Program-made: the position numbers and the translations under genes
Origin: Microvirga sp. VF16
Lineage (GTDB): Bacteria; Pseudomonadota; Alphaproteobacteria; Rhizobiales; Beijerinckiaceae
DNA: 64,000 bases
Assembly (NCBI RefSeq): GCF_016864375.1
Contig: NZ_CP069355.1
Span: forward strand, 124,001-188,000
Reading direction: 5' to 3'
Notes under the pieces: generated by a model
Database searches by the model: none
Seen by the model: only the letters and a program-made list of their open reading frames with translations
Told to the model about the DNA's origin: nothing
Shown here: one piece after another, positions 18,383-27,596 of the stretch
Numbering within the stretch: the first letter of the stretch is position 1
Layout: the number at the start of each line of letters is the position of its first letter

Positions 18383-19462
18383 TCACGAGCCAGGAACACC
18401 AGCGCGACAGCGGAACCGGGCGATGACGTCATCCAGGGGTACAGCCATGGCCCGCCCCAGGTTCGCCCAGTAATAGTCGGCGCCAGCGAGCAGTTCCTCT
18501 CGCTGTTCAGGTGCGCGCTCTGCCTTCCAGTGCCTTATCAACGCGAGCATGGTCAGCCGCGCGAGAGCCGCAACGGGAAGAAGTGGAAGTTCCGACTCCT
18601 TGATCGGCCGGCTCTTCTCGTATCCGGCGACAAAGGCAAAGGCATCCTGCCAAGGGTGCTCCTGAGTGCGGCCGATCAGGTGAGCAACCGCATTTGCCGG
18701 ATCAAAGATCACCGCACTGAAGACAGTATCACCAAAATCAAGGACGGCCTTCACGAGGACATCGCTGTGCGGGTCCACTACGACATTGTTGGGAGCATAG
18801 TCACCGTGGATTACTTGCATCTCAAGTGCCGGCAGCTTCGGCAGCACGACTTCTTCGAAGAGTTCGAAGGCCCGTTGGGCCAGCAGCCGGCGCTCAGGGT
18901 TCGGCGTGTACTCAACTAGTCCGGCCCAATGGGGGAAGTGCCGTATGTCGTAAACTATGTTGCGTGTGGCGGCTGGATGCTCGAATGATCGGAGCGCGAC
19001 GTTGACTCGCCCGAGCGTATCGCCCAGCTTGGTCAAGTGTCCAACGTTGGCATCAATTTGCTCCCACAACACACCTTCGACATAGCAAAAGACGCTGAGT
19101 GTTCGAGAAGTGCCATCGCCCACGCCGATTGAAACGCTATCGGCCTGATCAAGGGTCGTCTTGATCCGCTGTACAGGCAATGCCGGAGCGGTATTTTCAA
19201 GGTACCGCATCGCCGCAATCTGCAACGCCGTAACTGGTTCGGGCTCGTCAGACGGTGACACCTTTACGAGGTATTTGTTCACATTGGATTTCAGCTTGAA
19301 GGTATGACCCTTTTCAACGCCCAATCGCTCAACATGCCCACTCAGACCGTAGTGCCTCTCAAGCATGTTTTTCAACAGCAAGGGGTCGATAGATTGGCTC
19401 GATGAGAGCAGGCTGCTCTCCTCTAGAAGACGTTTAATTACGGCGTCGGGTGATTTTCTCAT
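18383..19462 (-). CDS. APH-fold small-molecule kinase (hydroxylysine-kinase-like)
   Basis: 359-residue protein of the aminoglycoside phosphotransferase/choline kinase fold. The catalytic loop is VIHGDYAPNNVVVD (about residues 219-232) and the metal Asp is in VLDFGDTVFS. An N-lobe strand YLVKVSPSDEPEPVT carries the ATP-binding Lys. The next gene upstream, 14 bases away and co-directional, is a class-III PLP enzyme. Hydroxylysine kinase is paired, and in many bacteria fused, with exactly such a PLP phospho-lyase. I infer that this enzyme phosphorylates a hydroxyl on an amino compound which the partner then eliminates. It is not likely to be a true antibiotic-resistance gene. Confidence 0.75.
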   Translation of the reverse strand: MRKSPDAVIKRLLEESSLLSSSQSIDPLLLKNMLERHYGLSGHVERLGVEKGHTFKLKSNVNKYLVKVSPSDEPEPVTALQIAAMRYLENTAPALPVQRIKTTLDQADSVSIGVGDGTSRTLSVFCYVEGVLWEQIDANVGHLTKLGDTLGRVNVALRSFEHPAATRNIVYDIRHFPHWAGLVEYTPNPERRLLAQRAFELFEEVVLPKLPALEMQVIHGDYAPNNVVVDPHSDVLVKAVLDFGDTVFSAVIFDPANAVAHLIGRTQEHPWQDAFAFVAGYEKSRPIKESELPLLPVAALARLTMLALIRHWKAERAPEQREELLAGADYYWANLGRAMAVPLDDVIARFRCRAGVPGS

Positions 19463-19476
19463 GCAGTTGGAGCCTT

Positions 19477-20805
19477 CTAGAGCCGCTGCTTCGCTACGAT
19501 AGCGAAGGTCTCAAGGAATCGGGACACATCGGCAGCAGTGAAAGCGACCGGAGGGCGAACTTTCAACACATTCCCCGCGGGACCGGTCCGGCTGATCAGA
19601 ACGCGGCGATCACGAAGGTCCTTGATGATGCCTTCGCAAAGAATCGGGTCAGGCTTGAGCGTCTCTCTGTCCTTGACGATCTCGACACCAAGGTACAGGC
19701 CGCTGCCGCGGACTTCCGCGACATAAGGAGAATCCCGTGTCAGCGCTTCAAGCCCTGCCCGTAGGGTCGCGCCGTTCATGGCAACGCGTTCACGGACATT
19801 CTCCCGCTCGAACACGTCGAGCACTGCGGACGCCGCGGCTACAGAAACTGATCGCCCCCCTAGTGTGTTGAAGTAGCTGACCTTCTGTCCGAATTCGTCG
19901 GATACTTCCGGACGGAAGACGATGCCAGAGATGGGGTAACCGTTCCCCATTGCCTTGCCCATCGTGACGATATCGGGAATCACCGCGTGCCGACTGAACC
20001 CCCACATAGAGTCTCCGAGCTGAGCGAACCCGGATTGGACCTCGTCAGCAATGTAGAGGCCACCGGCGGCGTGAACCTCGTCGACCATTGCCTGCATGAA
20101 ACCCACCGGGTGAGTAAAAATGCCATCGGAGGTGAACGCAGCGTCGGCGATCAAGGCTGCTAGTCTGTACCCATGCCGTTCAAGATCAGCAATTGCTGAT
20201 CGCACTTGATCCCGCATGAACTCCTCAAGAGTTTGTTCAGGTCCGCAGAGCCTTGGATCAGGAGCGGCAATAAGGCGGACGTTCGGCCCGAGCGGGGACC
20301 CTGCGCCCAGCATTGGAGAAAAACTCGACACCTCACGAGTGCGACCGTGAAACGCCCAACGAGTAGCAATGATCCCCTCGCCTCCCGTATGGAACCTCGC
20401 GACCCGACTTGCGAGATCATTTGCTTCGGATCCGGTGCAGGGGAAGCTTACCTTCGACAGCTCAGCTGGGAATGTCGCAAGTAGCTGCTCAGCGTAAGTA
20501 ACCAGTGGCTCATGGGGATAGCGAGTATCAGTATTGACCGCAGCGAGTTGGCGGGTCACCGCCCCTACTACGTGCTCGTGTGAGTGACCAACACCCTGAA
20601 CATTGTTGTACGCATCGAGATAGTCATTGCCGTCACGGTCAATTAGATGAGCGCCAGAACCCGAAACAAATTCCACTGGAATCGTCTCTGAAAACTGGTA
20701 GCCGGGACCGAGTACCCTGTTCCGGCGTTGAATAATGTCCTGGAGTCGTTCGGGCAGATCGCTGCTACCACTCGCGTCGATCCGCTGGGGAAGGTGCGCG
20801 CTCAT
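19477..20805 (-). CDS. Class-III PLP enzyme, AGXT2L-like (aminotransferase or phospho-lyase)
   Basis: 442-residue fold-type I PLP enzyme. The Schiff-base Lys is in IVTMGKAMGNGYPISG (about residue 283), PLP-binding Asp in YIADEVQSGFAQLG, and CTGSEANDLASRVAR and FHGRTREVSSF bind phosphate and ring. Class III includes ordinary transaminases and the phospho-lyases acting on O-phosphoethanolamine and 5-phosphohydroxylysine. The direct downstream kinase partner argues for the phospho-lyase role, giving phosphate, ammonia and an aldehyde. Sequence alone does not separate the two activities. GAGGT lies upstream of the ATG. First gene of its operon. Confidence 0.8.
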   Translation of the reverse strand: MSAHLPQRIDASGSSDLPERLQDIIQRRNRVLGPGYQFSETIPVEFVSGSGAHLIDRDGNDYLDAYNNVQGVGHSHEHVVGAVTRQLAAVNTDTRYPHEPLVTYAEQLLATFPAELSKVSFPCTGSEANDLASRVARFHTGGEGIIATRWAFHGRTREVSSFSPMLGAGSPLGPNVRLIAAPDPRLCGPEQTLEEFMRDQVRSAIADLERHGYRLAALIADAAFTSDGIFTHPVGFMQAMVDEVHAAGGLYIADEVQSGFAQLGDSMWGFSRHAVIPDIVTMGKAMGNGYPISGIVFRPEVSDEFGQKVSYFNTLGGRSVSVAAASAVLDVFERENVRERVAMNGATLRAGLEALTRDSPYVAEVRGSGLYLGVEIVKDRETLKPDPILCEGIIKDLRDRRVLISRTGPAGNVLKVRPPVAFTAADVSRFLETFAIVAKQRL

Positions 20806-21785
20806 CTCAGTATGACCTCGAACGAACGAAAAAATTGACAGGGGTTTTCGTCGGGCTTGTTGCTATCTGGTGAATAGGAGCAGCGCTTCGCAAAATGTTG
20901 GCAGGCTCAGCCTGGGCCCGAGGTGTTGCAACCGGTACGGCAGCTGCTGCGAAAAGGGATACTTTCATCCGGAGTGTCCTAGTAGCTGGGATCAGTGACA
21001 TCTCGTCGATCGGCAATAGACAACCTGAGGCCGTAGGCGTCCAATTCAGTTTGCAGATTGGTGGCATCTTGCGCCGTGATGACGCCTTCCAAGGCGGTGA
21101 CCGGAGCTATGTGAGCGTCGCACCTCTTATTCCTGTTGGTTACCAAAGCAAACGAGTTCCGGACTAACGCCGCGATGCGGACCCTCCGCTGTATCCGGGC
21201 GCGCGGGCAAGCCCCCGAACTGACACTGAAGCCGGTCCTTGGACGAGAAGACTGCTTGGCGCGTTGCCTGGGCACGAGGCTTGGTTGACATGCTCCGCGG
21301 CGCGAAACGGCGTTTTCTGCCGCCTCAGGCGGGATAGACGCGAAGCCGGCGCTACTGATTATGGAACGGACTCGTGTCACGGGTGCATCTTTGCGTATAG
21401 CTGGTTCGGCAGTATTGTCATCGAACACATGCCTTATCCTGCGAAATGACCATCATCTTCTTCGCGGAGCCCCCGTCAATCCGATACGCTGATTACTATA
21501 TCTTAAACCGGTTACGGCATACCTTACGTTCATCCTGATAAGATGAATATGATGGCTTTAACAGCGCGAACTCCGCCCCATCGGAGTGCCGGAAAGCACG
21601 GCAGTCGAAGTGGTCGTCCGTGAAGAATCCCGATCTCGTTGAGACAACTGGGATATCGGGCGCATTATCGCCTTCGATTCTGCAGGATTGCGCCCCAACA
21701 GCAGTGGATTTCCTGCGTTTTCCGTTGCCGCTCCAGCCCAGGATCTGATTCACTCAGGAGCACTCCACCCGGCCGGAGTTGCGCC
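20806..21785. other. 980-bp scarred intergenic region
   Basis: No intact gene recognised. On the minus strand 20807-20968 a frame starting MKVSLFAAAAVPVATPRAQA looks like an export signal whose mature part (AEPANILR) is lost soon after; it may be the stub of a binding-protein gene. The 48-bp dispersed repeat lies at 21039-21086. The last 100 bases are presumably the left end of the IS5-family element that follows. Confidence 0.5.
21039..21086. repeat. 48-bp dispersed repeat, copy 2
   Basis: Same orientation as 7117-7164 with about 4 mismatches. On the minus strand it reads as part of an open frame (GVITAQDATNLQTELD), but the same translation in copy 1 is not part of a longer conserved frame. 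Confidence 0.7.
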
Positions 21786-22654
21786 ATGTCGACGCCGAAA
21801 GACGAGCGCCAGAAGGATCTGTTCCGCCCCGCCCTGGACAGCATCATCGACCTGAAGCATCCGCTGGTGCTGCTGGCCCAGCGCATCGACTGGGCCTTCC
21901 TTGAGCGCCGCTTGAGCAGCATCTACAAGCCAGGACCGGGCCAGCCGCCCTTGCCGGTGCGTCTGATGGCTGGCCTGATGATCCTCAAGCACATGGAGAG
22001 CTTGTCCGACGAGGCGCTGTGCGCCCGCTTCCTCGACAGCCCTTACGTGCAGTTCTTCTGCGGCGAGGTCAGCTTCCGCCATGATCTGCCCTTCGAGCGC
22101 TCATCCCTGACGCGCTGGCGCCAGCGGCTGGGCGAGGAGCATCTCACGGCTCTGCTGCAGGAAAGCCTCGCCGTGGCGCATCAGACCGGGGCTCTGGCGA
22201 CGAAGGATCTCGAGCGGGTGGCGATCGACACCACGGTTCAGCCCAAGGCGGTGGCTTATCCCACCGATGCCCGCCTGATGCACCAGGCTCTGATCAAACT
22301 CGTCGATCTCGCCAGGCGGTGTGGTGTCCGGTTGCGCCAGAGCTATCGCCGGGTGGCCAAGCACGCCCTGATCCGGATCGGCCGCTATCAGCATGCGCAT
22401 CAGTTCAAGCGTGCCAACCGCGAGCTCCGGTTTCTGCGCGCCCGGCTTGGCCGGGTGATCCGGGACGTGCGCCGCAAGATCAAAGGGAATGCGGCCCTGG
22501 AGGAGCCCCTGGAGGAGCGCTTCGGCCCACTGCTTGCTCTGACGGCGAGAGTCCGGCAGCAGAGCCAGCGCCAACGCGGGCCCAAGGTCTACGCGCTGCA
22601 TGCGCCGGAGGTGGAGTGCATCGGCAAGGGCAAGGCCCGCACGCCCTATGAGTT

Positions 22655-24029
22655 AATGGCATGGACCACGCCCGCTCCCGGCAGCACCCTGCAGACACGG
22701 GCTGGGCAAGTGGAGCAGAAACCATGTCACAGACCATTGCGACCATCGGCATCGACCTGGGCAAGCACACCTTCCACCTCATCGGATTTGATCCGCGTGG
22801 CGCCATCGTTCTGCGCCAGAAGCGGTCAAGGACCCAATTGGAGCAGACCTTGGCCAACTGCCCACCCTGCCTGATCGGCATGGAGGCCTGCTCAGGAGCG
22901 CACCATCTCGGACGGCGGTTGGCGCAATGGGGGCATGACGTCCGGCTCCTGCCGGCTCAGTACGTCAAACCCTTTCTCAAGGGCCACAAAAACGATTATC
23001 GTGATGCCGAGGCGATTGCTGAAGCAGTGCAGCGCCCCACCATGCGGTTTGTGCCGCTCAAGAGCCCCGAGCAGCTCGACCTGCAGGCGCTGCACCGGGT
23101 GCGCAGCCGTCTCGTGACCCAGCAAACCGCCATCATCAACCAGATCCGCGGCTTCCTGCTTGAGCGTGGTGTCCCGGTCCGGCAGGGCGTCGCACCCTTG
23201 CGAGCGGCCCTTCCCGAGATCCTGGCGACCCGATGCGATGTTCTTTCCCCCCGAATGGTGCGGCTGATCGAGGACCTCATCGGAGACTGGCGCAGCCTCG
23301 ATGATCGGATTGCCGCAATCACGACAGACATTACCCGGCTGGTCAAAGAGGACGAGCACTGTCAGCGGCTTGTCAGCGCTCCGGGTGTCGGACCGCTGAT
23401 CGCCAGCGCCATGGTCGCGGCAATCGGAACCGGTGAAGCCTTTGCCAAAGGGCGCGATTTTGCGGCCTGGCTCGGCCTCGTACCCAAGCAGCTTTCCACG
23501 GGGAACCGTACCATTCTCGGGGGCATCACCAAACGCGGCAATCGTTACCTGCGGACCCTGTTCATCCAAGGGGCCGGAGCCGTGCTGCTGAAGCAGCAGA
23601 GCTGGTCGCGGCACGGGTTCGGTGAGTGGCTTGAAGCAGCCACGAAACGTCTGCATCGGAATGTGCTGGTGGTAGCTCTGGCCGCCAAGCTGGCGCGGAT
23701 TGCCTGGAGCCTGCTGGTTCATCGTCGTCGCTTCGCCCCCGGCTTGGTCGCAGAGGCAGCCTAAGAAGCAGCAGCTTCTCTGAAATGAGACGTCCCCCCA
23801 CGGTTTGCGAGACGGAAGAGAGATGAATGGATGAACGGCCCTGCCGGCACTTCTGAAGCCTGATTGTCACCCACGGCCGCTTGAGGCCGGTGAGTTATTG
23901 AGGACAGGAGTGCGCGGATCTCCATGATGGCTCGGAGCACCAGCTCCATAGAGAAGCCGAATAGATTGGCGCAGACCACTTCATCCAAATGTCAAATTCC
24001 GGCTTGCAACGCGGGCGTGGTCCATAGAT
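22655..24029 (+). mobile_element. IS110-family element inserted in the IS5 transposase
   Basis: About 1.37 kb, bounds from the frame-restoring junction (accurate to 1-2 bases). It contains the transposase at 22724-23764 and a 265-base non-coding tail, the expected place for the bridge-RNA region in some IS110 subgroups. No terminal inverted repeats are evident, as expected. It is a different IS110 lineage from the one at 7.7 kb. Confidence 0.8.
22724..23764 (+). CDS. IS110-family transposase
   Basis: 346-residue intact transposase. DEDD residues are visible in IGIDLGKHTFHL (Asp), LIGMEACSGAHH (Glu) and KNDYRDAEAIAEA (two Asp). The C-terminal domain has SAPGVGPLIASAMVA and AAWLGLVPKQLSTGNR with the conserved Ser. 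The ATG at 22724 places the first motif 9 residues from the N-terminus as in the family; the frame extends upstream by 21 codons without homology. Related to the IS1111/IS1663-like branch of IS110. Confidence 0.92.
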   Translation: MSQTIATIGIDLGKHTFHLIGFDPRGAIVLRQKRSRTQLEQTLANCPPCLIGMEACSGAHHLGRRLAQWGHDVRLLPAQYVKPFLKGHKNDYRDAEAIAEAVQRPTMRFVPLKSPEQLDLQALHRVRSRLVTQQTAIINQIRGFLLERGVPVRQGVAPLRAALPEILATRCDVLSPRMVRLIEDLIGDWRSLDDRIAAITTDITRLVKEDEHCQRLVSAPGVGPLIASAMVAAIGTGEAFAKGRDFAAWLGLVPKQLSTGNRTILGGITKRGNRYLRTLFIQGAGAVLLKQQSWSRHGFGEWLEAATKRLHRNVLVVALAAKLARIAWSLLVHRRRFAPGLVAEAA

Positions 24030-24195
24030 CGGCTGCAAGGTCAGCATCGCCACGCCGGTGACGAAGCCCAAGGGTGGTCAGTTCGTGCTGCATGCCCGGG
24101 CGCTCCACGGCAACCCGTATGACGGCCACACGCTGGCGGCCGCGGTGGCCGATGTGACGGTGACGACCGGGGTTGAGGTCAAACGCACGCATGTC

Positions 24196-24553
24196 GACAG
24201 GGTCTTGAGCGGATGGTTCATTCGCCTGTCGCCTTGCCGTCGGTATCTTTTCTATGCATGAGGTGGCGAATACATAGGGATCAGCAACATCTCCGTGTTT
24301 CGTGGATTTCCTGGGCAAACTGACGGTCACAGTTGGCTGAGTCTGCCGCCGCAGATGGGCCATGCTGCCGGCCGTTCACCGCCGGCTGTCTGCACTCAAT
24401 TCGACCTTGTGCGACGCGGCTTACAACGGAACTTGGCAGATCCGGTCTCAATCGTCGCCGTTTACTCGTAAGCGCCAGGCATCCGCTGACCGGCCTCAGC
24501 GGTCCCGAAGACCGCTTTCTCAGCAGGGGATTGAAACCGACCATGTCCCGGTC
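24196..24553. other. 358-bp stretch with no recognised gene
   Basis: Between the truncated IS5 element and the transporter permease. Overlapping frames on both strands (for example minus 24281-24544) have no motif I can name. Probably the tail of the IS5 deletion plus the end of the transporter operon. Confidence 0.45.
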
Positions 24554-26332
24554 TCATCCGGCTGCGGGTACGGCAGCCACATCTTTGGATTGTGCCCTGG
24601 AGCGCCACCAAGTAGCGTAGAGTATGACCAGCCACAGCACAGGCAGAAGCGTCAGCAGCGATGCGACTGCGGCAACCGTCGGATCAATTTCATGGCGTAT
24701 GTTCTGCCACATCTTCAGCGGCAAAGTGCTGACCGCGAATCCGCTAACCAACGATGTGACGACAACCTCGTCGAATGAATGGATGAATGCAAAGAGCGCG
24801 CCGCCGATGATGCCTGGTCGTATCAGCGGTAGTGTGACCCTTACGAACGCCTGCATGGGACGAGCCCGCATGCTCATTGCCGCCCGCTCCAGCCGTCGAT
24901 CAAAATTCGCAAGGGTCGCCGACACGATAACGACGACATAGCCAATTGCACCGAGAGTGTGCGCCAGAACGACGCCGGTCTGGGAGCCGAGTAGTCCAAG
25001 ATTGACCAACCCGAGGTATGTCGCGACGCCCACGACAATGATCGGAATGGTTATCGGTGTTAGCAGTATCATAGTGAGCAGAGTGCGTAGATCAGAACGG
25101 ACACGGCTGAGGCCATAGGCTGCCAGAGTACCGACAAGCGTTGCAAGAATCGAGACCGCCACGCCAATCTGAACGCTCGTCCAGGCGGAGCCATACCATG
25201 TTGGGTCGCTAAGGAACGAGCGATACCACTGAAGTGAGAAGCCTGATGGCGGGAACTCAAGAAACGACTTGTCACTGAATGACATGATGATGACGACAAG
25301 CTCTGGAAAGAGTAGGTAGAAGTTTACAAGAACCAGAAGCACTACGCCAGCAATCTTCGACCAATGGCCTTCGGATGACGCTTTGTGAAGGTGAGCCGTC
25401 CAGCGCCGTGCCCGGTAAGAGGTTGCGAGCTTATTAAGGAGGCGTTTCAGCCTGTTGAGTAAGTCGAGCCGAATTTGCGATGACTTCAATGATTGCGGCT
25501 TGCGGCCCTGTGTGCCGGAAAGATCAAGTCCGAACATGGAAAGCAACGCGATTGCGATTGCCAGAAGAATAAAGGATGAGGCAGCGATCGACCCGAAGCT
25601 GAATGCGGCAGAAACCTGCGATGCGATGAAGGTCGACAGCATGGCGTCCCCTAGTCCGCCAAGGGCGGCAGGTGTAATGTAGAAGCCGAGGCAGATCACA
25701 AAGACCAACAGCGTACCGCTGCGTACCCCAGGCATGCTGAGGGGGAAGAATACCCGCCAGAAAGCGGTACCCGGCCGCGCGCCCATGCTGCGGGCGGCTG
25801 CCATCAGCGACTTATCGATCCCCATCATGACGCTAATTAGGGGCAGAATCATCATGGGCAGCATGATGTGCACCATGCCGACATAGACTGCCATCCGGTT
25901 GTAAATAATCGGAAGCGGGCTAGAGATCAAACCCACTTTCAGAAGTAGGTTATTGATCAGGCCGCTGTCTCCAAGAATCACAATCCAGGAATAGGTGCGT
26001 GCCAGACCACTGGTTAGATAGGGGATTACAACCAGCACAATAAGTACGATGCGGAGACGCTTCGGGGCGGCAACGATAAGGTAAGCAGTTGGATAGCCGA
26101 TGATGAGGCAGATAGCCGTCGCGATAGCGCTTATCTCAACCGTCTGAAGGAGCACCCGAATATTCGCGGGCTGGTTAAGAAACGCCTGATAGTTAGTGAT
26201 AGAAATGGCAGGCGCATCTAGACTTTCTAAGAACAGCTGGACAATTGGTACCCCGAAAACGACGAGCAGGATCGCAAGGGCTGGCATGATGAGGCCGAAA
26301 GGCGTTCGACCCAATTTTTGCAATGCATTCAT
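24554..26332 (-). CDS. Fused double ABC permease, PotB-PotC/FbpB type
   Basis: 592 residues, twice the usual permease length, with two BPD_transp_1 halves joined by a basic linker (about residues 275-315). Each half has its own EAA loop: AAARSMGARPGTAFWRV near residue 185 and RAAMSMRARPMQAFVRV near residue 485. Both halves of the channel are thus one polypeptide, as in FbpB/ThiP-like importers. It lies 12 bases after the ATPase gene. The second EAA loop has Arg in place of the usual Gly (SMRARP instead of SMGARP). Membrane protein; substrate unknown. Confidence 0.88.
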   Translation of the reverse strand: MNALQKLGRTPFGLIMPALAILLVVFGVPIVQLFLESLDAPAISITNYQAFLNQPANIRVLLQTVEISAIATAICLIIGYPTAYLIVAAPKRLRIVLIVLVVIPYLTSGLARTYSWIVILGDSGLINNLLLKVGLISSPLPIIYNRMAVYVGMVHIMLPMMILPLISVMMGIDKSLMAAARSMGARPGTAFWRVFFPLSMPGVRSGTLLVFVICLGFYITPAALGGLGDAMLSTFIASQVSAAFSFGSIAASSFILLAIAIALLSMFGLDLSGTQGRKPQSLKSSQIRLDLLNRLKRLLNKLATSYRARRWTAHLHKASSEGHWSKIAGVVLLVLVNFYLLFPELVVIIMSFSDKSFLEFPPSGFSLQWYRSFLSDPTWYGSAWTSVQIGVAVSILATLVGTLAAYGLSRVRSDLRTLLTMILLTPITIPIIVVGVATYLGLVNLGLLGSQTGVVLAHTLGAIGYVVVIVSATLANFDRRLERAAMSMRARPMQAFVRVTLPLIRPGIIGGALFAFIHSFDEVVVTSLVSGFAVSTLPLKMWQNIRHEIDPTVAAVASLLTLLPVLWLVILYATWWRSRAQSKDVAAVPAAG

Positions 26333-26344
26333 GTAACTTGTCCT

Positions 26345-27529
26345 TCAAGCCTTCACGGAGCGAACGTCGGCTCTTAGCCAGTCAAGTCGCACTTCGTCAC
26401 CGGGAGTGAACACCTGCTGCCCTGATGCGACGTGCTCACGCACAAAGAGCACAGTGTTGCCTACCCGCACGCGATATTTCCTCAATGGTCCGGCATAGAT
26501 CATTTCTTCCACGCTTCCCGTGACGATCTGACGTCGATCGGCATTGTCTAGGGAAGCTGCCGCTGTCGAAGCAATGCGAACGCGCTCCGGCCTGACCATT
26601 GGTAATGACTCTGGTGCGCCGGCCCTTTCGTCTCCCGAGACAAATACAGGATCGTCAAGAAAGTTTGCTTCCCCCAGAAAGTTCGCAACAAAACGAGTCG
26701 CGGGACGATCGTAAAGCGCTTCCGGCGTGTCGCACTGTTCAATGCGACCTGCGCGCATTACAACGATACGATCGGATAGTGTGAGTGCCTCTTCTTGATC
26801 GTGCGTCACACAGATGGTTGTCTTGCCGAATTCCTTATGGAGGCTTTTGATCTCGCTCTGCATCTGCTCACGAAGATTGCGGTCTAGTGCGCCGAGAGGT
26901 TCGTCGAGCAGGAGAACTGGCGAATCAGCAATGAGCGCTCGAGCCAATGCTACGCGCTGCTGCTGCCCACCGCTCAGTTGTGATGGCATGCGACCGCCAA
27001 AGTCTGCAAGGTGCACGCGTTCAAGCATACTGTGGACCCGCGTTGCTCTCTCAGCAGCCTTCATACCGCGCATCTCCAGCGGAAACTCAAGATTTTGCCG
27101 CACGGTGAGGTGCGGAAATAACGCATAGCTCTGGAAAACGATGCCCTGGTCGCGGCCGTAGGAAGGCACTGCCGCCACCGACTTCCCAGCAATAAGGATG
27201 TCTCCTTCGCTGGGCGCTTCGAACCCGGCGAGCATCATCAGTGCTGTGGTCTTGCCTGATCCGCTCGGCCCGAGGATAGTCAGGAACTCGCCGCGACGAA
27301 CGCTCAGCGACAGATCCCTGACTGCTGTGACTAGCCCATACATCTTGGTAACGCCGCGAAACTCGATTTGCGCGGGCGGCGGGCTTTGTTTCAATGCATC
27401 ATCCTCGGCAAATGAGACGGGCGCGCCGGCAATGATCTGGGGGCAGTCGCCGTGCTTATTATCGGTCAAAGGGACAGCAGGTAAATCCTGAGGTAAATCC
27501 TGCAGTTTGGGAACGAAGGCGTGCGCCAT
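26345..27529 (-). CDS. ABC transporter ATPase, PotA-like
   Basis: 394 residues from the ATG at 27529. An unusual N-terminal extension of about 50 residues precedes the core IEFRGVTKMYG. Walker A GPSGSGKTT (87-95), Q-loop FQSYALFP, signature LSGGQQQRVAL, Walker B VLLLDEPLGALD and switch VTHDQ are all present, followed by a TOBE-like tail with VRPERVRIA. The frame is open a further 38 codons upstream but would then overlap the binding-protein gene, so the internal ATG is preferred. A start closer to the core is also possible. Middle gene of the binding protein, ATPase, permease operon. Confidence 0.87.
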   Translation of the reverse strand: MAHAFVPKLQDLPQDLPAVPLTDNKHGDCPQIIAGAPVSFAEDDALKQSPPPAQIEFRGVTKMYGLVTAVRDLSLSVRRGEFLTILGPSGSGKTTALMMLAGFEAPSEGDILIAGKSVAAVPSYGRDQGIVFQSYALFPHLTVRQNLEFPLEMRGMKAAERATRVHSMLERVHLADFGGRMPSQLSGGQQQRVALARALIADSPVLLLDEPLGALDRNLREQMQSEIKSLHKEFGKTTICVTHDQEEALTLSDRIVVMRAGRIEQCDTPEALYDRPATRFVANFLGEANFLDDPVFVSGDERAGAPESLPMVRPERVRIASTAAASLDNADRRQIVTGSVEEMIYAGPLRKYRVRVGNTVLFVREHVASGQQVFTPGDEVRLDWLRADVRSVKA

Positions 27530-27596
27530 AGTGACTCCATCAAGATCTCTGGTGCAAGCGAGGCGACGACTGGATAATCGTCGCCTCGCTTCAGGG

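Larger units (their letters stand above)
21786..24195 (+). pseudogene. IS5-family transposase, split by IS110 and 3'-truncated
   Basis: The N-terminal half, from ATG 21786 (MSTPKDERQKDLFRPALDSI), shows the IS5 DUF772-type domain (PPLPVRLMAGLMILKHMES) and first DDE Asp in AIDTTVQPKAVAYPTD. The frame breaks at about 22654 after KARTPYE. It resumes at 24030 with CKVSIATPVTKPKGGQFV and ALHGNPYDGHTL, which holds the second catalytic region. Joining 22654 to 24030 restores frame and the family motif PYEFG-CKVSIAT. After VKRTHVD the C-terminal part with the catalytic Glu is missing, so the element was also deleted at its right side, near 24195. Confidence 0.85.

Noticed and set aside
18383..19462. 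APH domain as an aminoglycoside resistance gene
   Set aside because: The direct pairing with a class-III PLP enzyme fits the hydroxylysine-kinase type of small-molecule kinase much better.
24281..24544. 87-codon minus-strand frame near the end of the fused permease gene
   Set aside because: Basic, low-complexity translation without domain; probably chance in a deletion scar.
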